DNA from: Acidithiobacillus ferridurans
GTDB lineage: Bacteria > Pseudomonadota > Gammaproteobacteria > Acidithiobacillales > Acidithiobacillaceae
DNA: 64,000 bases
Direction: 5' to 3'
Assembly (NCBI RefSeq): GCF_003966655.1
Contig: NZ_AP018795.1
Span: 1,629,501 to 1,693,500, forward strand
The notes below the pieces were generated by a model. That model had not been told where the DNA came from. It ran no database searches and was given only the letters and a program-made list of their open reading frames with translations. Positions 44,944 to 53,422 of this stretch are shown here, piece after piece (the stretch's first letter is position 1; every line of letters starts with the position of its first letter). The position numbers and the translations under genes were made by a program.

Positions 44944-45146
44944 ATGCCGAACGAAGTCGGCGGACTCACGGACGCGGACGTCCAGGCGCGCATCGCGCGT
45001 GGCGAGGTCAACCAGGCGGTGATGCAGCCGAGACGCTGCGCTATTTCGACGCCCAAGGGGTCGCGATCAAGCTCCTGTCGGGAGACCACCCGGCTACCGT
45101 CGGCCAGGTCGCGTCGCAGCTCGGGATAGATTGGAAGCGGGCATAG
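44944..45146 (+). pseudogene. P-type ATPase remnant
   Basis: Two fragments of a cation-transporting P-type ATPase lie side by side. The first (44944 onward) reads G-L-T-D-A-D-V-Q-A-R-I-A-R-G-E-V-N, the N-terminal motif. The second, in a different frame from about 45023, reads R-Y-F-D-A-Q-G-V-A-I-K-L-L-S-G-D and P-A-T-V-G-Q-V-A, the phosphorylation-domain motif with the S-G-D loop, and stops at 45144-45146. Roughly 500 residues are missing between them. This deletion relic is unlikely to encode a functional protein. Confidence 0.7.
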
Positions 45147-45293
45147 GACTCGGCTAGAATGACCGAGTTCGCGTCCGACCTAAAAATGGAGAAGTGCACC
45201 GTTTTGTCTGATGTTTGGTCGCAAACGGAAATAAATCAGAAACAATAGGATAGGATCGTTTTGGCAGCACGAATATGAGACACAATGATCTCA

Positions 45294-45315
45294 AATATCT
45301 CATAGTTGAGATATT
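45294..45315. promoter_or_regulatory. Perfect operator-like dyad upstream of the cytochrome c peroxidase gene
   Basis: AATATCTCA (45294-45302) and TGAGATATT (45307-45315) are exact complements around TAGT. It lies 88 bases upstream of the peroxidase start. Additional TGAGA/TCTCA half-sites lie just upstream. The pattern suits a dimeric regulator such as an FNR- or Fur-like or MarR-type protein, but none can be named. Confidence 0.5.
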
Positions 45316-45402
45316 GAACTGCTTTTCTTGGCACGGTCTAGACTTTTACCGTTGATTGCTTTTAAATTAATTCTAGTATTGTTCCTGTTCGTGGAGGAGT
45401 TT

Positions 45403-46536
45403 ATGGAAAAGGCAGGTAGTCTACATGCGCGGAAACGGCATAGGTTGGCCGCCGCCCGTACGGTTTTGGCGGCGGCCGTTGGTTTTGGTGGAATCGCTGT
45501 AGCCTTCGCCTTCGGTGGCGAGTTCCCCTCGAAGGTTCCGGTACCAGCAAACAACCCCATGACACCCCAAAAAATCTCTCTGGGTAAGCAGTTGTTTTTT
45601 GATCCACGACTATCCCTTACCGGCGATGTCTCCTGTGAAACCTGTCATAATGTCATGGGCAACGGCAGTGACGGCTTGCCACTTTCGTTCGGCGTGCTTG
45701 GCCGGGTGGACACCCCTCGTCACGCGCCATCGGTATTTAATGCCGCCTTCAATACCGTGCAGTTCTGGGACGGACGAGCCGATAGCCTAGAGGCTCAGGC
45801 CAAAGGCCCCATCCTCAACCATGTGGAAATGGGCATGCCGAATGCAGCAGACCTGGTCAAACGCCTGCAGGAAATACCTGGCTATCGCGATGAATTTCGC
45901 AAGGTATTCGGTGACAAGGACCCTATCACCTTCGACCATGTTGTACAGGCTATAGCCACTTATGAGCGCACTCTGGTAACGCCAGACAGTCCCTATGACC
46001 GCTACGTCAAAGGCGACAAGGCAGCACTTAGCAGTAGCGCCATAGAGGGCATGAAAACAATCCGCTCGTTTGGATGTGAGTCATGTCACGCCGGACCGAT
46101 GTTCGACAATCCCGGTACGCCCATGGGGACTGGTTGGTTTCAGAAATTCCCGGTGCAGCCACACAATCCGGTCTGTGCCAAATACGTACAGAAATATCAT
46201 CTCATGGACGATCCTGGTCGTTTCGATGTGACCCACAAAGCGGTAGACATGCATGTATTCAAGGTCCCTAGTTGGCGCAATGTCGCTCTGGAAGCGCCCT
46301 ATTTCCAAAATGGCTCCGTGCGCACCCTGCAAACCGCGGTGCGGGTCATGGCTGCCTGTCAGTTGGGCCTGACGGTCACGAATAAGCAGGTGAGCGATAT
46401 CGTTTCCTTTTTAGATAGCCTCACCGGGAAATTTCCCAAGGAGACCATGCCAACCCTTCCAGAGACGCCTAACACTACCATTATGATGAATGTTTCTCGA
46501 TTGCAAAAAGTGGCAGTAGAAAATGAGAAGAAGTGA
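45403..46536 (+). CDS. Diheme cytochrome c peroxidase (CcpA/MauG family)
   Basis: Periplasmic enzyme that reduces hydrogen peroxide to water with electrons from c-type cytochromes. The 377-residue preprotein has an N-terminal hydrophobic segment at about 20-37 (signal or anchor), heme site 1 C78-E-T-C81-H82 and heme site 2 C225-E-S-C228-H229. The motif F-W-D-G-R-A is diagnostic, and H-A-P-S-V-F-N lies between the hemes. The ATG at 45403 follows GGAGG; the frame is open upstream to 45328. It could serve peroxide defence in an iron- or sulfur-oxidising acidophile. It stands alone, with a dyad upstream. Confidence 0.93.
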   Translation: MEKAGSLHARKRHRLAAARTVLAAAVGFGGIAVAFAFGGEFPSKVPVPANNPMTPQKISLGKQLFFDPRLSLTGDVSCETCHNVMGNGSDGLPLSFGVLGRVDTPRHAPSVFNAAFNTVQFWDGRADSLEAQAKGPILNHVEMGMPNAADLVKRLQEIPGYRDEFRKVFGDKDPITFDHVVQAIATYERTLVTPDSPYDRYVKGDKAALSSSAIEGMKTIRSFGCESCHAGPMFDNPGTPMGTGWFQKFPVQPHNPVCAKYVQKYHLMDDPGRFDVTHKAVDMHVFKVPSWRNVALEAPYFQNGSVRTLQTAVRVMAACQLGLTVTNKQVSDIVSFLDSLTGKFPKETMPTLPETPNTTIMMNVSRLQKVAVENEKK

Positions 46537-46651
46537 ATTCTACTAGGGGCGGTTAGAAATCTCATCCAAGGAGCAAAAGGTATGCAACAACGTTCGGCAC
46601 CCCAGGAAACTATTGGCACCCCAGCCAAGCTTTGTTCCCATTGATTTCCAA

Positions 46652-46700
46652 GTCAAACCCATCATTCCGGCGGACGCGCTAAAGCGTGCCGCTGGATTCA
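46652..46700 (+). repeat. Relic attC-like site
   Basis: GTCAAAC at 46652-46658 fits the inverse core RYYYAAC only loosely. It is followed by AACCCATCATTCC (46656-46668), identical to attC3, and by GGACGCGCTAAAGCG (46672-46686), identical to attC5. The arms TCC-GCGG-ACGC and GCGT-CCGC-GGA pair with a loop and bulges. The right core is not found; intron-like sequence begins just after it. This is a cassette-site remnant about 3.6 kb beyond the last cassette. Confidence 0.6.
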
Positions 46701-46703
46701 CCG

Positions 46704-46930
46704 GTGTGTGCCGGGCATGGCACATAGCTACCCAGGTGCGAGTCCTGGGGCCAGGTTTCCGCAGAGCCGAAGGCAAGGGGGAGGGCAAGGGCGTTGTCGC
46801 GACACAGGGTCTGAAGGAAGTTGGCTCGACTCCAACGCTGCGGGGCGATGAACAAAAACCGGATAGGAGGCGTGGTGCATCTGGGACGAGCGGGTATATG
46901 ACCGCGAAGTCCTCCATCTGCGGTTGTTGG
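46704..46930 (+). ncRNA. 5' fragment of a group II intron (domain I)
   Basis: The stretch starts with GTGTG, as group II introns do (GUGYG), and resembles the 5' part of bacterial group II introns: an early GGCATGGCACA hairpin, GCAAGGGCGTTGTCGCG, TCTGAAGGAAG, ATGAACAAAAACCGGAT and GGTGCATCTGGGACGAG. No reverse transcriptase frame and no domain V (GAGCCG...AAGTCGC...) follow; the next gene starts at 47013. It is therefore a truncated relic. It sits directly behind the relic attC. Class assignment would need a structural alignment. Confidence 0.65.
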
Positions 46931-47012
46931 GATGCACTTTGTAAATCCGGCGGCAGCGCAGAAAGTGATGTTTTGCTTGATCACACTCACCCCTATCCCG
47001 AATAGATTTTTA

Positions 47013-47621
47013 ATGTCCGATTCCACGACGTATGGTGATCCTCTTACCGCGCTACTCGCTCGTGTTCGCCATTGCGAACTTTGCGCCGGGCAGCTGCCGC
47101 TTGGTGCGCGTCCGGTGCTGCAGATGGATTCGCGCGCCCGTATTTTGATCGCTGCGCAGGCTCCGGGCAGGAAGGTGCACGAAACAGGTATTCCCTTCAA
47201 CGATGCCAGCGGCGATAGGCTTCGTACCTGGCTGGGTATCTCCCGAGAGGTATTCTACGACGCCCGACAGGTGGCGCTCGTGCCCATGGGATTCTGCTAC
47301 CCAGGCACCGGAACGTCCGGAGACTTGCCGCCGCGGCCAGAGTGCGCTCGTGTCTGGCATGGGGAGTTACTGCCGCATTTGCAGCATCTGCAACTCACTC
47401 TGGTCATCGGCCAGTATGCCCGGGCTTATCACCTTCCTGCCGAGGCCGGAACGCTGACGGAGGTGGTTCATGCATGGCGCGAAAACTGGCCCAACCGCAT
47501 ACTGCTGCCGCATCCCAGCCCGCGTAATAATCTGTGGCTGAAGCGCAATCCGTGGTTCGAGAAAGAACTCATTCCGGCGCTTCAGGCGCGTGTTGCCGAG
47601 GTGCTTGCGCAGGACCGTTGA
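47013..47621 (+). CDS. Uracil-DNA glycosylase superfamily protein
   Basis: A 202-residue protein of the uracil-DNA glycosylase fold. Typical landmarks are H-C-E-L-C, I-A-A-Q-A-P-G-R-K-V-H-E-T-G-I-P-F-N-D-A-S-G-D-R-L-R, P-M-G-F-C-Y-P-G and the late H-P-S-P-R-N-N-L-W. The motif G-Q-A-P-G is the catalytic loop region of the family. The group differs from classical Ung and may excise uracil or another damaged base; the substrate is not shown by sequence. The ATG at 47013 is used. It follows the intron relic and precedes selO on the opposite strand. Confidence 0.82.
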   Translation: MSDSTTYGDPLTALLARVRHCELCAGQLPLGARPVLQMDSRARILIAAQAPGRKVHETGIPFNDASGDRLRTWLGISREVFYDARQVALVPMGFCYPGTGTSGDLPPRPECARVWHGELLPHLQHLQLTLVIGQYARAYHLPAEAGTLTEVVHAWRENWPNRILLPHPSPRNNLWLKRNPWFEKELIPALQARVAEVLAQDR

Positions 47622-47654
47622 CCTGGCATTCAGGAAGGGTGTTATGGTAATGCG

Positions 47655-49130
47655 CTACGTCCCGCAAAAGGTTTTGAATGGCCCGAAATCCTCGGGAGCG
47701 GGCTGGGCATAGCTCTCCAGCCCCGGACGCTCCGTGAAGGGCTGTTCCAGCACGGCGAGCAGCGCTTTGAACGGGGTGAGGTCCTGATCCTGCGTAGCGG
47801 CGGCCAGGGCTTCCTCGACTTTGTGGTTGCGGGGTATGTAGAGCGGATTGACCTGATCCATTGCCTTGGCGCGCGCCTCCGCGGTGGTGTTTTCGCGCGC
47901 CAGTCGGGCCTGCCATTGCGCCAACCAAAGATCAAACGGCGCCGGGTTGGTAAAGTGGGCGCGGACCTGCGCCGGATCACCGTGCACTGCCGCTGACAAA
48001 CCGCGGAAGACCTGTGTGTAGTCGGCATTCTGGCCTTCCATGGCGGACAAAAGAGCTTGCGCCAGCGCGAGATCGCCGTCCTCCGCCGTGGCCAGGCCCA
48101 TTCTGGCGCGCATGCCATCGAGCCAGTGGCGGGTGTAGAGCGTAGGAAACTCGTTGATCTGCTCGGTCAGCAGGCGCACGGCCTCATCGGGGTCGGGGTG
48201 AACCAGATCAATCAGGGTTTCGGCGAAGCGCGTGAGATTCCACTGCGCAATCAATGGTTGGTGGGCGTAGGCATAACGGCCCTGCGCGTCGATGGAGCTG
48301 AAAACGGTCTCCGGATCGTAGTGATCCATGAAGGCGCAGGGGCCGTAATCGATGGTCTCGCCGGCGATACTCATGTTGTCTGTGTTCATCACACCGTGAA
48401 TGAAACCGACCAGCATCCAGCGCGCGATCAGGGCTGCCTGTGCGGCGGATACCGCCGCAAACAGCTCCAGATAGGGATTGTCCGCACTTTTCAGGGTGGG
48501 GTAGTGGCGGGCGATGGTGTAATCAGCCAGTTGTTTGACCCGGGCGTTTTCGTTGCGTGCGGCAAAAAACTGAAAGGTGCCGACGCGAATATGGCTGGCG
48601 GCGATGCGGGTGAGGATGGCGCCGGGGAGCGATGTTTCCCGACGGACGGTTTCCCCTGTCGTGACGGCGGCCAGCGCGCGGGTCGTGGGTATGCCCAGCG
48701 CATGCATGGCTTCGCCGATGACATATTCGCGTAGCACCGGCCCCAGTGCCGCCTTGCCATCGCCGCCCCGCGAAAAGGGCGTGCGACCAGAGCCTTTCAG
48801 TTGCATATCCCGGCGCCGACCATGGCGATCGACCAACTCGCCGAGCAAGAGGGCGCGGCCGTCCCCCAGTTGCGGAGAGAAGTGGCCGAACTGATGACCG
48901 GCATAGGCCTGGGCCAAGGGCAGCGCGCCTTCCGGGACCTGATTCCCGGAAAAAATGGCGGCACCCAGTTCATCGTCCAGCGTGGCACTGTCGAGCCCCA
49001 GCTCCTCCGCCAGTGCCTGGTTCAACAGCAGCAGTCGGGGCGCTGGTGCCGTGGCCGCCTGCCAGGGGGCGTAAAAACCCTCCAGATCGCGCGCATAGCT
49101 ATTGTCAAAACGGAATAATGCCTTATCCAT
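47655..49130 (-). CDS. selO: Protein adenylyltransferase SelO (YdiU)
   Basis: Pseudokinase-fold enzyme that transfers AMP to proteins, often linked to redox stress. The 491-residue protein has the SelO order: L-G-D-G-R-A, Q-L-K-G-S-G-R-T-P-F-S-R-G-G-D-G-K-A, and V-I-G-E-A-M. H-G-V-M-N-T-D-N-M-S and D-Y-G-P-C-A-F-M-D supply the catalytic aspartates. The C-terminus lacks the selenocysteine or cysteine found at the tail of the eukaryotic protein. It starts four bases from the clpA stop codon, so clpS-clpA-selO may be transcribed together. Confidence 0.95.
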   Translation of the reverse strand: MDKALFRFDNSYARDLEGFYAPWQAATAPAPRLLLLNQALAEELGLDSATLDDELGAAIFSGNQVPEGALPLAQAYAGHQFGHFSPQLGDGRALLLGELVDRHGRRRDMQLKGSGRTPFSRGGDGKAALGPVLREYVIGEAMHALGIPTTRALAAVTTGETVRRETSLPGAILTRIAASHIRVGTFQFFAARNENARVKQLADYTIARHYPTLKSADNPYLELFAAVSAAQAALIARWMLVGFIHGVMNTDNMSIAGETIDYGPCAFMDHYDPETVFSSIDAQGRYAYAHQPLIAQWNLTRFAETLIDLVHPDPDEAVRLLTEQINEFPTLYTRHWLDGMRARMGLATAEDGDLALAQALLSAMEGQNADYTQVFRGLSAAVHGDPAQVRAHFTNPAPFDLWLAQWQARLARENTTAEARAKAMDQVNPLYIPRNHKVEEALAAATQDQDLTPFKALLAVLEQPFTERPGLESYAQPAPEDFGPFKTFCGT

Positions 49131-49133
49131 TCG

Positions 49134-51392
49134 TCAGTCTTGATGCACGGGCACCGGTATTTCCAGTTTCACCTCACCGTTCTCCAGGCGCGCGGTGATT
49201 CGCGTGCCCTTGGGTAGGTCGCCAAAGAGGATATGCTCCGCCAGCGGCTTCTTCAGGTGTTCCTGAATCATCCGCGTCATCGGCCGTGCGCCCATCTGCG
49301 GGTCGTAGCCCTTGTCCGCCAGCCATTGCCGTAGTTCAGCGCTGATTTCCAGGCTATAGCCTTTTTGCAGCAACTGCTCGTCCAACTCCATGACGAACTT
49401 GTCCACCACGTGTAGCACCGTCTCCTTAGAGAGCGGTGTGAAGGGTACGACGGCATCCAGGCGATTGCGGAACTCCGGCGCGAAGACCCGGCGGATGGTC
49501 TCCATTTCCTGCCCGCCATCACTCTGGGGGGCGTTCATGAAACCAATATTCGCTTTGCCGCGCGCCTCAGCCCCCGCATTGGTGGTCATGATCAACACCA
49601 CATTGCGGAAGTCCACCGTGCGGCCGCCGGCATCTGTCAGCTTGCCGTGATCCATCACTTGCAGGAGCACATTGAAGATGTCCGGGTGTGCCTTCTCAAT
49701 CTCATCCAACAACAGCACCGCATGTGGGTTACGGCTCACCGCCTCTGTCAGTTGTCCAGCCTGATCATACCCGACATATCCTGGCGGTGCCCCGATGAGT
49801 CGCGACACCGTATGCCGTTCCATGTATTCACTCATGTCGAAGCGCAGTAGCGGAATGCCGAGCAGGCTGGCCAACTGCCGACTGAGCTCGGTCTTGCCCA
49901 CGCCGGTCGGGCCGGAGAAGAGAAAACTCCCCACCGGCTTTTCATGGTGGCGCAGGCCTGCCCGTGCCATTTTGATGGCCGCGGCGAGTTCGTGGATGGC
50001 CTTTTCCTGACCAAAGATGACAAATCCCAGATCCCGCTCCAGATTCTTCAGGGCCTGCCGGTCATCGGTAGAGACGCTCTTACCCGGAATACGTGCCACT
50101 CGGGCGACCATCTCTTCGATGTCATGCACACCGATGCTCTTCTTGCGTCGGGAGGCTGGCAAAAGCGCTTGCGCGGCGCCCACCTCGTCGATGAGATCAA
50201 TGGCCTTGTCGGGTAGATGACGATCGTGGATGTGCTTGACGGACAGCTCCACCGCCGCGCGCAACGCCGTATCGGTATAACGCAGGCCATGATGCTGCTC
50301 GAATTGTCCCTTCAGTCCGCGCAAAATCTGCACAGACTCTTCCTGAGAGGGCTCCGGCACGTCAATTTTCTGGAAGCGGCGGGTTAGCGCGCGATCCTTC
50401 TCAAAATACTGGCGGAACTCCTGATAAGTGGTCGCCCCGATACATTTCAGTTCACCGGAGGCGAGAGCCGGCTTCAGCAGATTGGAGGCATCCATGGCGC
50501 CACCCGAAGCGGCTCCGGCGCCGATCAGGGTGTGAATCTCGTCGATGAACAGGATGCTGTTGGGTTTTTTGCGCAGTGCCTTCAGCACCCCTTTCAGGCG
50601 TTCTTCAAAGTCACCTCGGTAGCGAGATCCGGCGATCAACGCCCCCAAATCCAGGGCATAAATCGTCGCGTTTTCCAGCATCTCCGGCACTTTTCCAGCG
50701 ACAACAGCACGCGCAAGACCCTCGACGATGGCGGTTTTCCCGACCCCAGGTTCACCGACGAAGAGGGGATTGTTTTTCCGGCGCCGTGCCAGCACCTGCA
50801 GGGCCCGGATCAACTCCTCCTGGCGTCCGATCAGCGGGTCCAGCCGTCCGGCCCGTGCCATGGCGTTGAGGTTGCGCGCATAAACTGCGAGCGGATCCTT
50901 GCTGTCTCCCTTCTTCTCCGTGGTGCGCTCGACTTCCTCTTCTTCCTCATCCATGACTTCATCCTTGCGCACGCCGTGCGCCAGAAAATTGACCACATCG
51001 AGTCGTGTCACATGTTCTTTCTGCAGGAAATAAACGGCGTGGGATTCCCTTTCGGCGAAGATGGCAACAATGACATTGGCCCCCGAAACCGCTTCCTTAC
51101 CCGCCGACTGCACATGGTAGAGGGCGCGCTGAATGACCCGTTGAAAACCTATGGACGGCTGGGTATTGACGGTGCCCGCTGGACCCATGGCGGGCACTTT
51201 GCGTTCCAGAAACTGCCGTAGTTCCACAGACAGATGGGCGCGGTCGGCGCCACAGGCGCTGAGCACATCCATACCGTCGGGGTTGTCCAGCAGGGCCAGT
51301 AGGAGATGTTCCACGGAGGCATATTCATGTCCATACTGGCGAGCAATCTGGAAGGCTTGGTTGATGGACTGTTCCAGGGGTTTGTCGATCAT
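49134..51392 (-). CDS. clpA: ATP-dependent Clp protease ATP-binding subunit ClpA
   Basis: AAA+ unfoldase that feeds proteins to ClpP. The 752-residue protein has an N-terminal double Clp repeat ([12 protein letters not shown]), and two AAA modules with Walker A as G-E-P-G-V-G-K-T-A and G-P-T-G-V-G-K-T-E. The I-G-L/I-G-F loop for ClpP docking is seen as I-G-F-M-N, although the exact I-G-F/L motif near 620 is a read by eye. It starts three bases behind clpS, the N-degron adaptor, as in other proteobacteria. clpP is not in the window. Confidence 0.97.
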   Translation of the reverse strand: MIDKPLEQSINQAFQIARQYGHEYASVEHLLLALLDNPDGMDVLSACGADRAHLSVELRQFLERKVPAMGPAGTVNTQPSIGFQRVIQRALYHVQSAGKEAVSGANVIVAIFAERESHAVYFLQKEHVTRLDVVNFLAHGVRKDEVMDEEEEEVERTTEKKGDSKDPLAVYARNLNAMARAGRLDPLIGRQEELIRALQVLARRRKNNPLFVGEPGVGKTAIVEGLARAVVAGKVPEMLENATIYALDLGALIAGSRYRGDFEERLKGVLKALRKKPNSILFIDEIHTLIGAGAASGGAMDASNLLKPALASGELKCIGATTYQEFRQYFEKDRALTRRFQKIDVPEPSQEESVQILRGLKGQFEQHHGLRYTDTALRAAVELSVKHIHDRHLPDKAIDLIDEVGAAQALLPASRRKKSIGVHDIEEMVARVARIPGKSVSTDDRQALKNLERDLGFVIFGQEKAIHELAAAIKMARAGLRHHEKPVGSFLFSGPTGVGKTELSRQLASLLGIPLLRFDMSEYMERHTVSRLIGAPPGYVGYDQAGQLTEAVSRNPHAVLLLDEIEKAHPDIFNVLLQVMDHGKLTDAGGRTVDFRNVVLIMTTNAGAEARGKANIGFMNAPQSDGGQEMETIRRVFAPEFRNRLDAVVPFTPLSKETVLHVVDKFVMELDEQLLQKGYSLEISAELRQWLADKGYDPQMGARPMTRMIQEHLKKPLAEHILFGDLPKGTRITARLENGEVKLEIPVPVHQD

Positions 51393-51395
51393 GGT

Positions 51396-51704
51396 TTACT
51401 CCTTTTCCATGATACAGCGCAGTGGATGCTGGTGTTGCCGTGCGTCGGCGGTGACCAGGGCCACCTTGGTTTCCGCGAGATCATAAGGAAAAATCCCGCA
51501 CAATCCCTTACCCTGCTGGTGGACGGTCATCATCACTGCCACCGCCTCATCATGGGGCTTATGAAAATACGCTTCAAGAATATGCACGACATAGTCCATG
51601 GGCGTGAAATCATCATTTACCAGTAGTACCCGGTACATGCGGGGCTCCTGTGCCTGCGGTTCGCGCTCCAGGATGGTACTGCGACGATGTTGCGTTCTAC
51701 CCAT
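51396..51704 (-). CDS. clpS: ClpS adaptor protein
   Basis: Adaptor that delivers N-degron proteins to ClpAP. The 102-residue protein has the ClpS core Y-R-V-L-L-V-N-D-D-F-T-P-M-D-Y-V, with the D-D-x-T-x-M-D-x-V substrate pocket, and H-Q-Q-G-K-G near the end of the core. It is upstream of clpA with three bases between them. Confidence 0.97.
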   Translation of the reverse strand: MGRTQHRRSTILEREPQAQEPRMYRVLLVNDDFTPMDYVVHILEAYFHKPHDEAVAVMMTVHQQGKGLCGIFPYDLAETKVALVTADARQHQHPLRCIMEKE

Positions 51705-51827
51705 GACCTACACTCCATAATGTTTGTTGTTCGCCGTCATTGTGGCGCCTGCCTTTTGCGCTGGCAAGGTATCCCATGAGGCAGTTCCGTATCAGCCGGT
51801 TCTTCGAAGGTGGGGGCGGTGGGCGGT

Positions 51828-51862
51828 AAAAAAAGCGCCGGGGAGATTCCCGGCGCTTTTTG
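51828..51862. terminator. Bidirectional terminator behind the parvulin gene
   Basis: A-tract, then AGCGCCGGG (51834-51842) pairs with CCCGGCGCT (51849-51857), then a T-tract, so it can end transcripts from both directions. It lies just past the stop codon of the minus-strand parvulin gene, and no plus-strand gene ends here. Confidence 0.9.
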
Positions 51863-51880
51863 TTGGGGCGATACCCAAAA

Positions 51881-52657
51881 TTACTTGGTGATATTGATCT
51901 TCGCCTGGCTGCGCAGGTTGGAGACGAACTTGGCGGCCTCCTGCTGCTGCAGTTGCGCCTTGATGCGATCCTTCATGGCGCTTAGTGTCGGGGGGGTCAG
52001 GGCACGCGTTGCCTGCACCTCGATCACATGGTAGCCGAACTGGGTCTGCACCGGGCCAACGGGCTTGTCGATAGGAGCTGTCTCAATGGCCTGAGCGAAG
52101 GGCGGAACGACCATACCGGGGACAATCCAACCCAGCTCGCCACCATGAGCGGCGCTGGCCTTGTCGATGGAGTATTTTTCCGCCAGAGCGGAGAACTTCT
52201 GACCGGCCTTGAGATCGCCAATGATCTTGTCGGCCTCGGTCTTCGTCTTCACCAGGATGTGCCGCACTTCAAATTCCTTCTTGCCCATGGCCTGAACGAA
52301 TTTGTTGTAGGCATTCTGAATATCGGTTTCCGGAATGGGGTGCCCTTTCACATACTGTTCGACCGCCGCATCGGCCAGAATCTGACGTTTGGCCATGGCT
52401 AAGCGTTCTTTCACGTCAGCGGACTGGCCTAGCTTGTGACTGACGGCGTACTGCGAAAGCACTTCCATGTTGACCAGATTCTGCACCACCTGCTCGCGGG
52501 CATTGGGCTCCTTGGCGAGCGCCGGGCTCATGGACATGATGGCCTGCACCTCGCTGTTATCAATGGTGGCGCCATTGACGGTGGCGACGGGGGCAGCAAA
52601 AGCGGGTATAGCAAAAGCGCTGACAGTGGCAGCAAGAATGACCACGCGAAGTTTCAT
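51881..52657 (-). CDS. Parvulin-type peptidyl-prolyl isomerase (SurA/PrsA-like), secreted
   Basis: Exported chaperone of the parvulin family that helps proteins fold in the periplasm. The 258-residue protein has a signal peptide at residues 1-22 (cleavage at A-F-A-A), an N-terminal chaperone domain with V-A-T-V-N-G-A-T-I, and a parvulin domain at about 129-220 (V-R-H-I-L-V-K-T, F-S-A-L-A-E-K-Y-S, G-G-E-L-G-W-I, F-G-Y-H-V-I-E-V). Only one parvulin domain is present, unlike SurA. It stands alone between clpS and the DJ-1 gene. Confidence 0.92.
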   Translation of the reverse strand: MKLRVVILAATVSAFAIPAFAAPVATVNGATIDNSEVQAIMSMSPALAKEPNAREQVVQNLVNMEVLSQYAVSHKLGQSADVKERLAMAKRQILADAAVEQYVKGHPIPETDIQNAYNKFVQAMGKKEFEVRHILVKTKTEADKIIGDLKAGQKFSALAEKYSIDKASAAHGGELGWIVPGMVVPPFAQAIETAPIDKPVGPVQTQFGYHVIEVQATRALTPPTLSAMKDRIKAQLQQQEAAKFVSNLRSQAKINITK

Positions 52658-52672
52658 AAATTTTCCTTCAGG

Positions 52673-53284
52673 TTAAGTGATGCTGACCCTATTATCCATA
52701 GTGGCGGACAAAGGGGAAGTCTCCGGGGTGCTACGTTGCAGTGGTGCCTCCGTTTCCTGACGTTTTTCAGGACCGAGGAGGAATTCCACCAGGGTAAGGG
52801 CAAAATCCATGGCCGTACCGGGTCCGCGGGATGTGATCAGGGGACCGTCGACCACTACGGCATCTTCCCGGTAGGTATAATCCCGGCTCTGCGGATCGAG
52901 GGTACCGGGATATGCGGTGACCTGACGGCCATCGAGCAGGTGATGGGCGGCTAGCATGCCGGGTGCGGCACAGATGGCGGCTATGATCTGCCCCTGCCGG
53001 GTTCGTTCCTGCAGAAGCCCGAGGAGCGGCTGATGCTTTGCCATGCGCTCCACACCCCCGATCCCACCAGGAAGCAGGATCACATCGATATCAGCGTCGG
53101 CCACATCGGCCAACAGTGCGTCTGGTTGCAGGCACAGCCCCCGTCCACCGGTGACCAAGCCGTTTTCCAGGCCGGCGAGGACCACTTGCAAACCCGCCCG
53201 CCGCAGGATATCGCAGGAGATCACTACCTCCATGTCCTCAAAACCATTCGCTACGGGGATCAGCACCTGTATCGCAGAAGTCAC
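52673..53284 (-). CDS. DJ-1/PfpI family protein (YajL-like)
   Basis: A 203-residue DJ-1 family protein. The pattern V-A-N-G-F-E-D-M-E holds the conserved Glu16, and the nucleophile-elbow cysteine is C105 in A-I-C-A-A-P-G-M-L. The order fits YajL, a chaperone or protein-repair factor for oxidative or glyoxal damage. The C-terminal 35 residues (E-K-R-Q-E-T-E-A-P onward) are extra and look unstructured. The gene overlaps no neighbour and sits 15 bases upstream of the parvulin gene. Confidence 0.9.
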   Translation of the reverse strand: MTSAIQVLIPVANGFEDMEVVISCDILRRAGLQVVLAGLENGLVTGGRGLCLQPDALLADVADADIDVILLPGGIGGVERMAKHQPLLGLLQERTRQGQIIAAICAAPGMLAAHHLLDGRQVTAYPGTLDPQSRDYTYREDAVVVDGPLITSRGPGTAMDFALTLVEFLLGPEKRQETEAPLQRSTPETSPLSATMDNRVSIT

Positions 53285-53422
53285 CGGCGCTTAGCTCCTT
53301 TCGAGAAAAAATACATCACCGCCTCCCCACTGACCAATCGGGAAATCACGTTGGATTGGACCACGTTGGCGCAGAATTTATCCATATGCAATGCATATCA
53401 GAACAAAATGGTGCTGGCCGGA

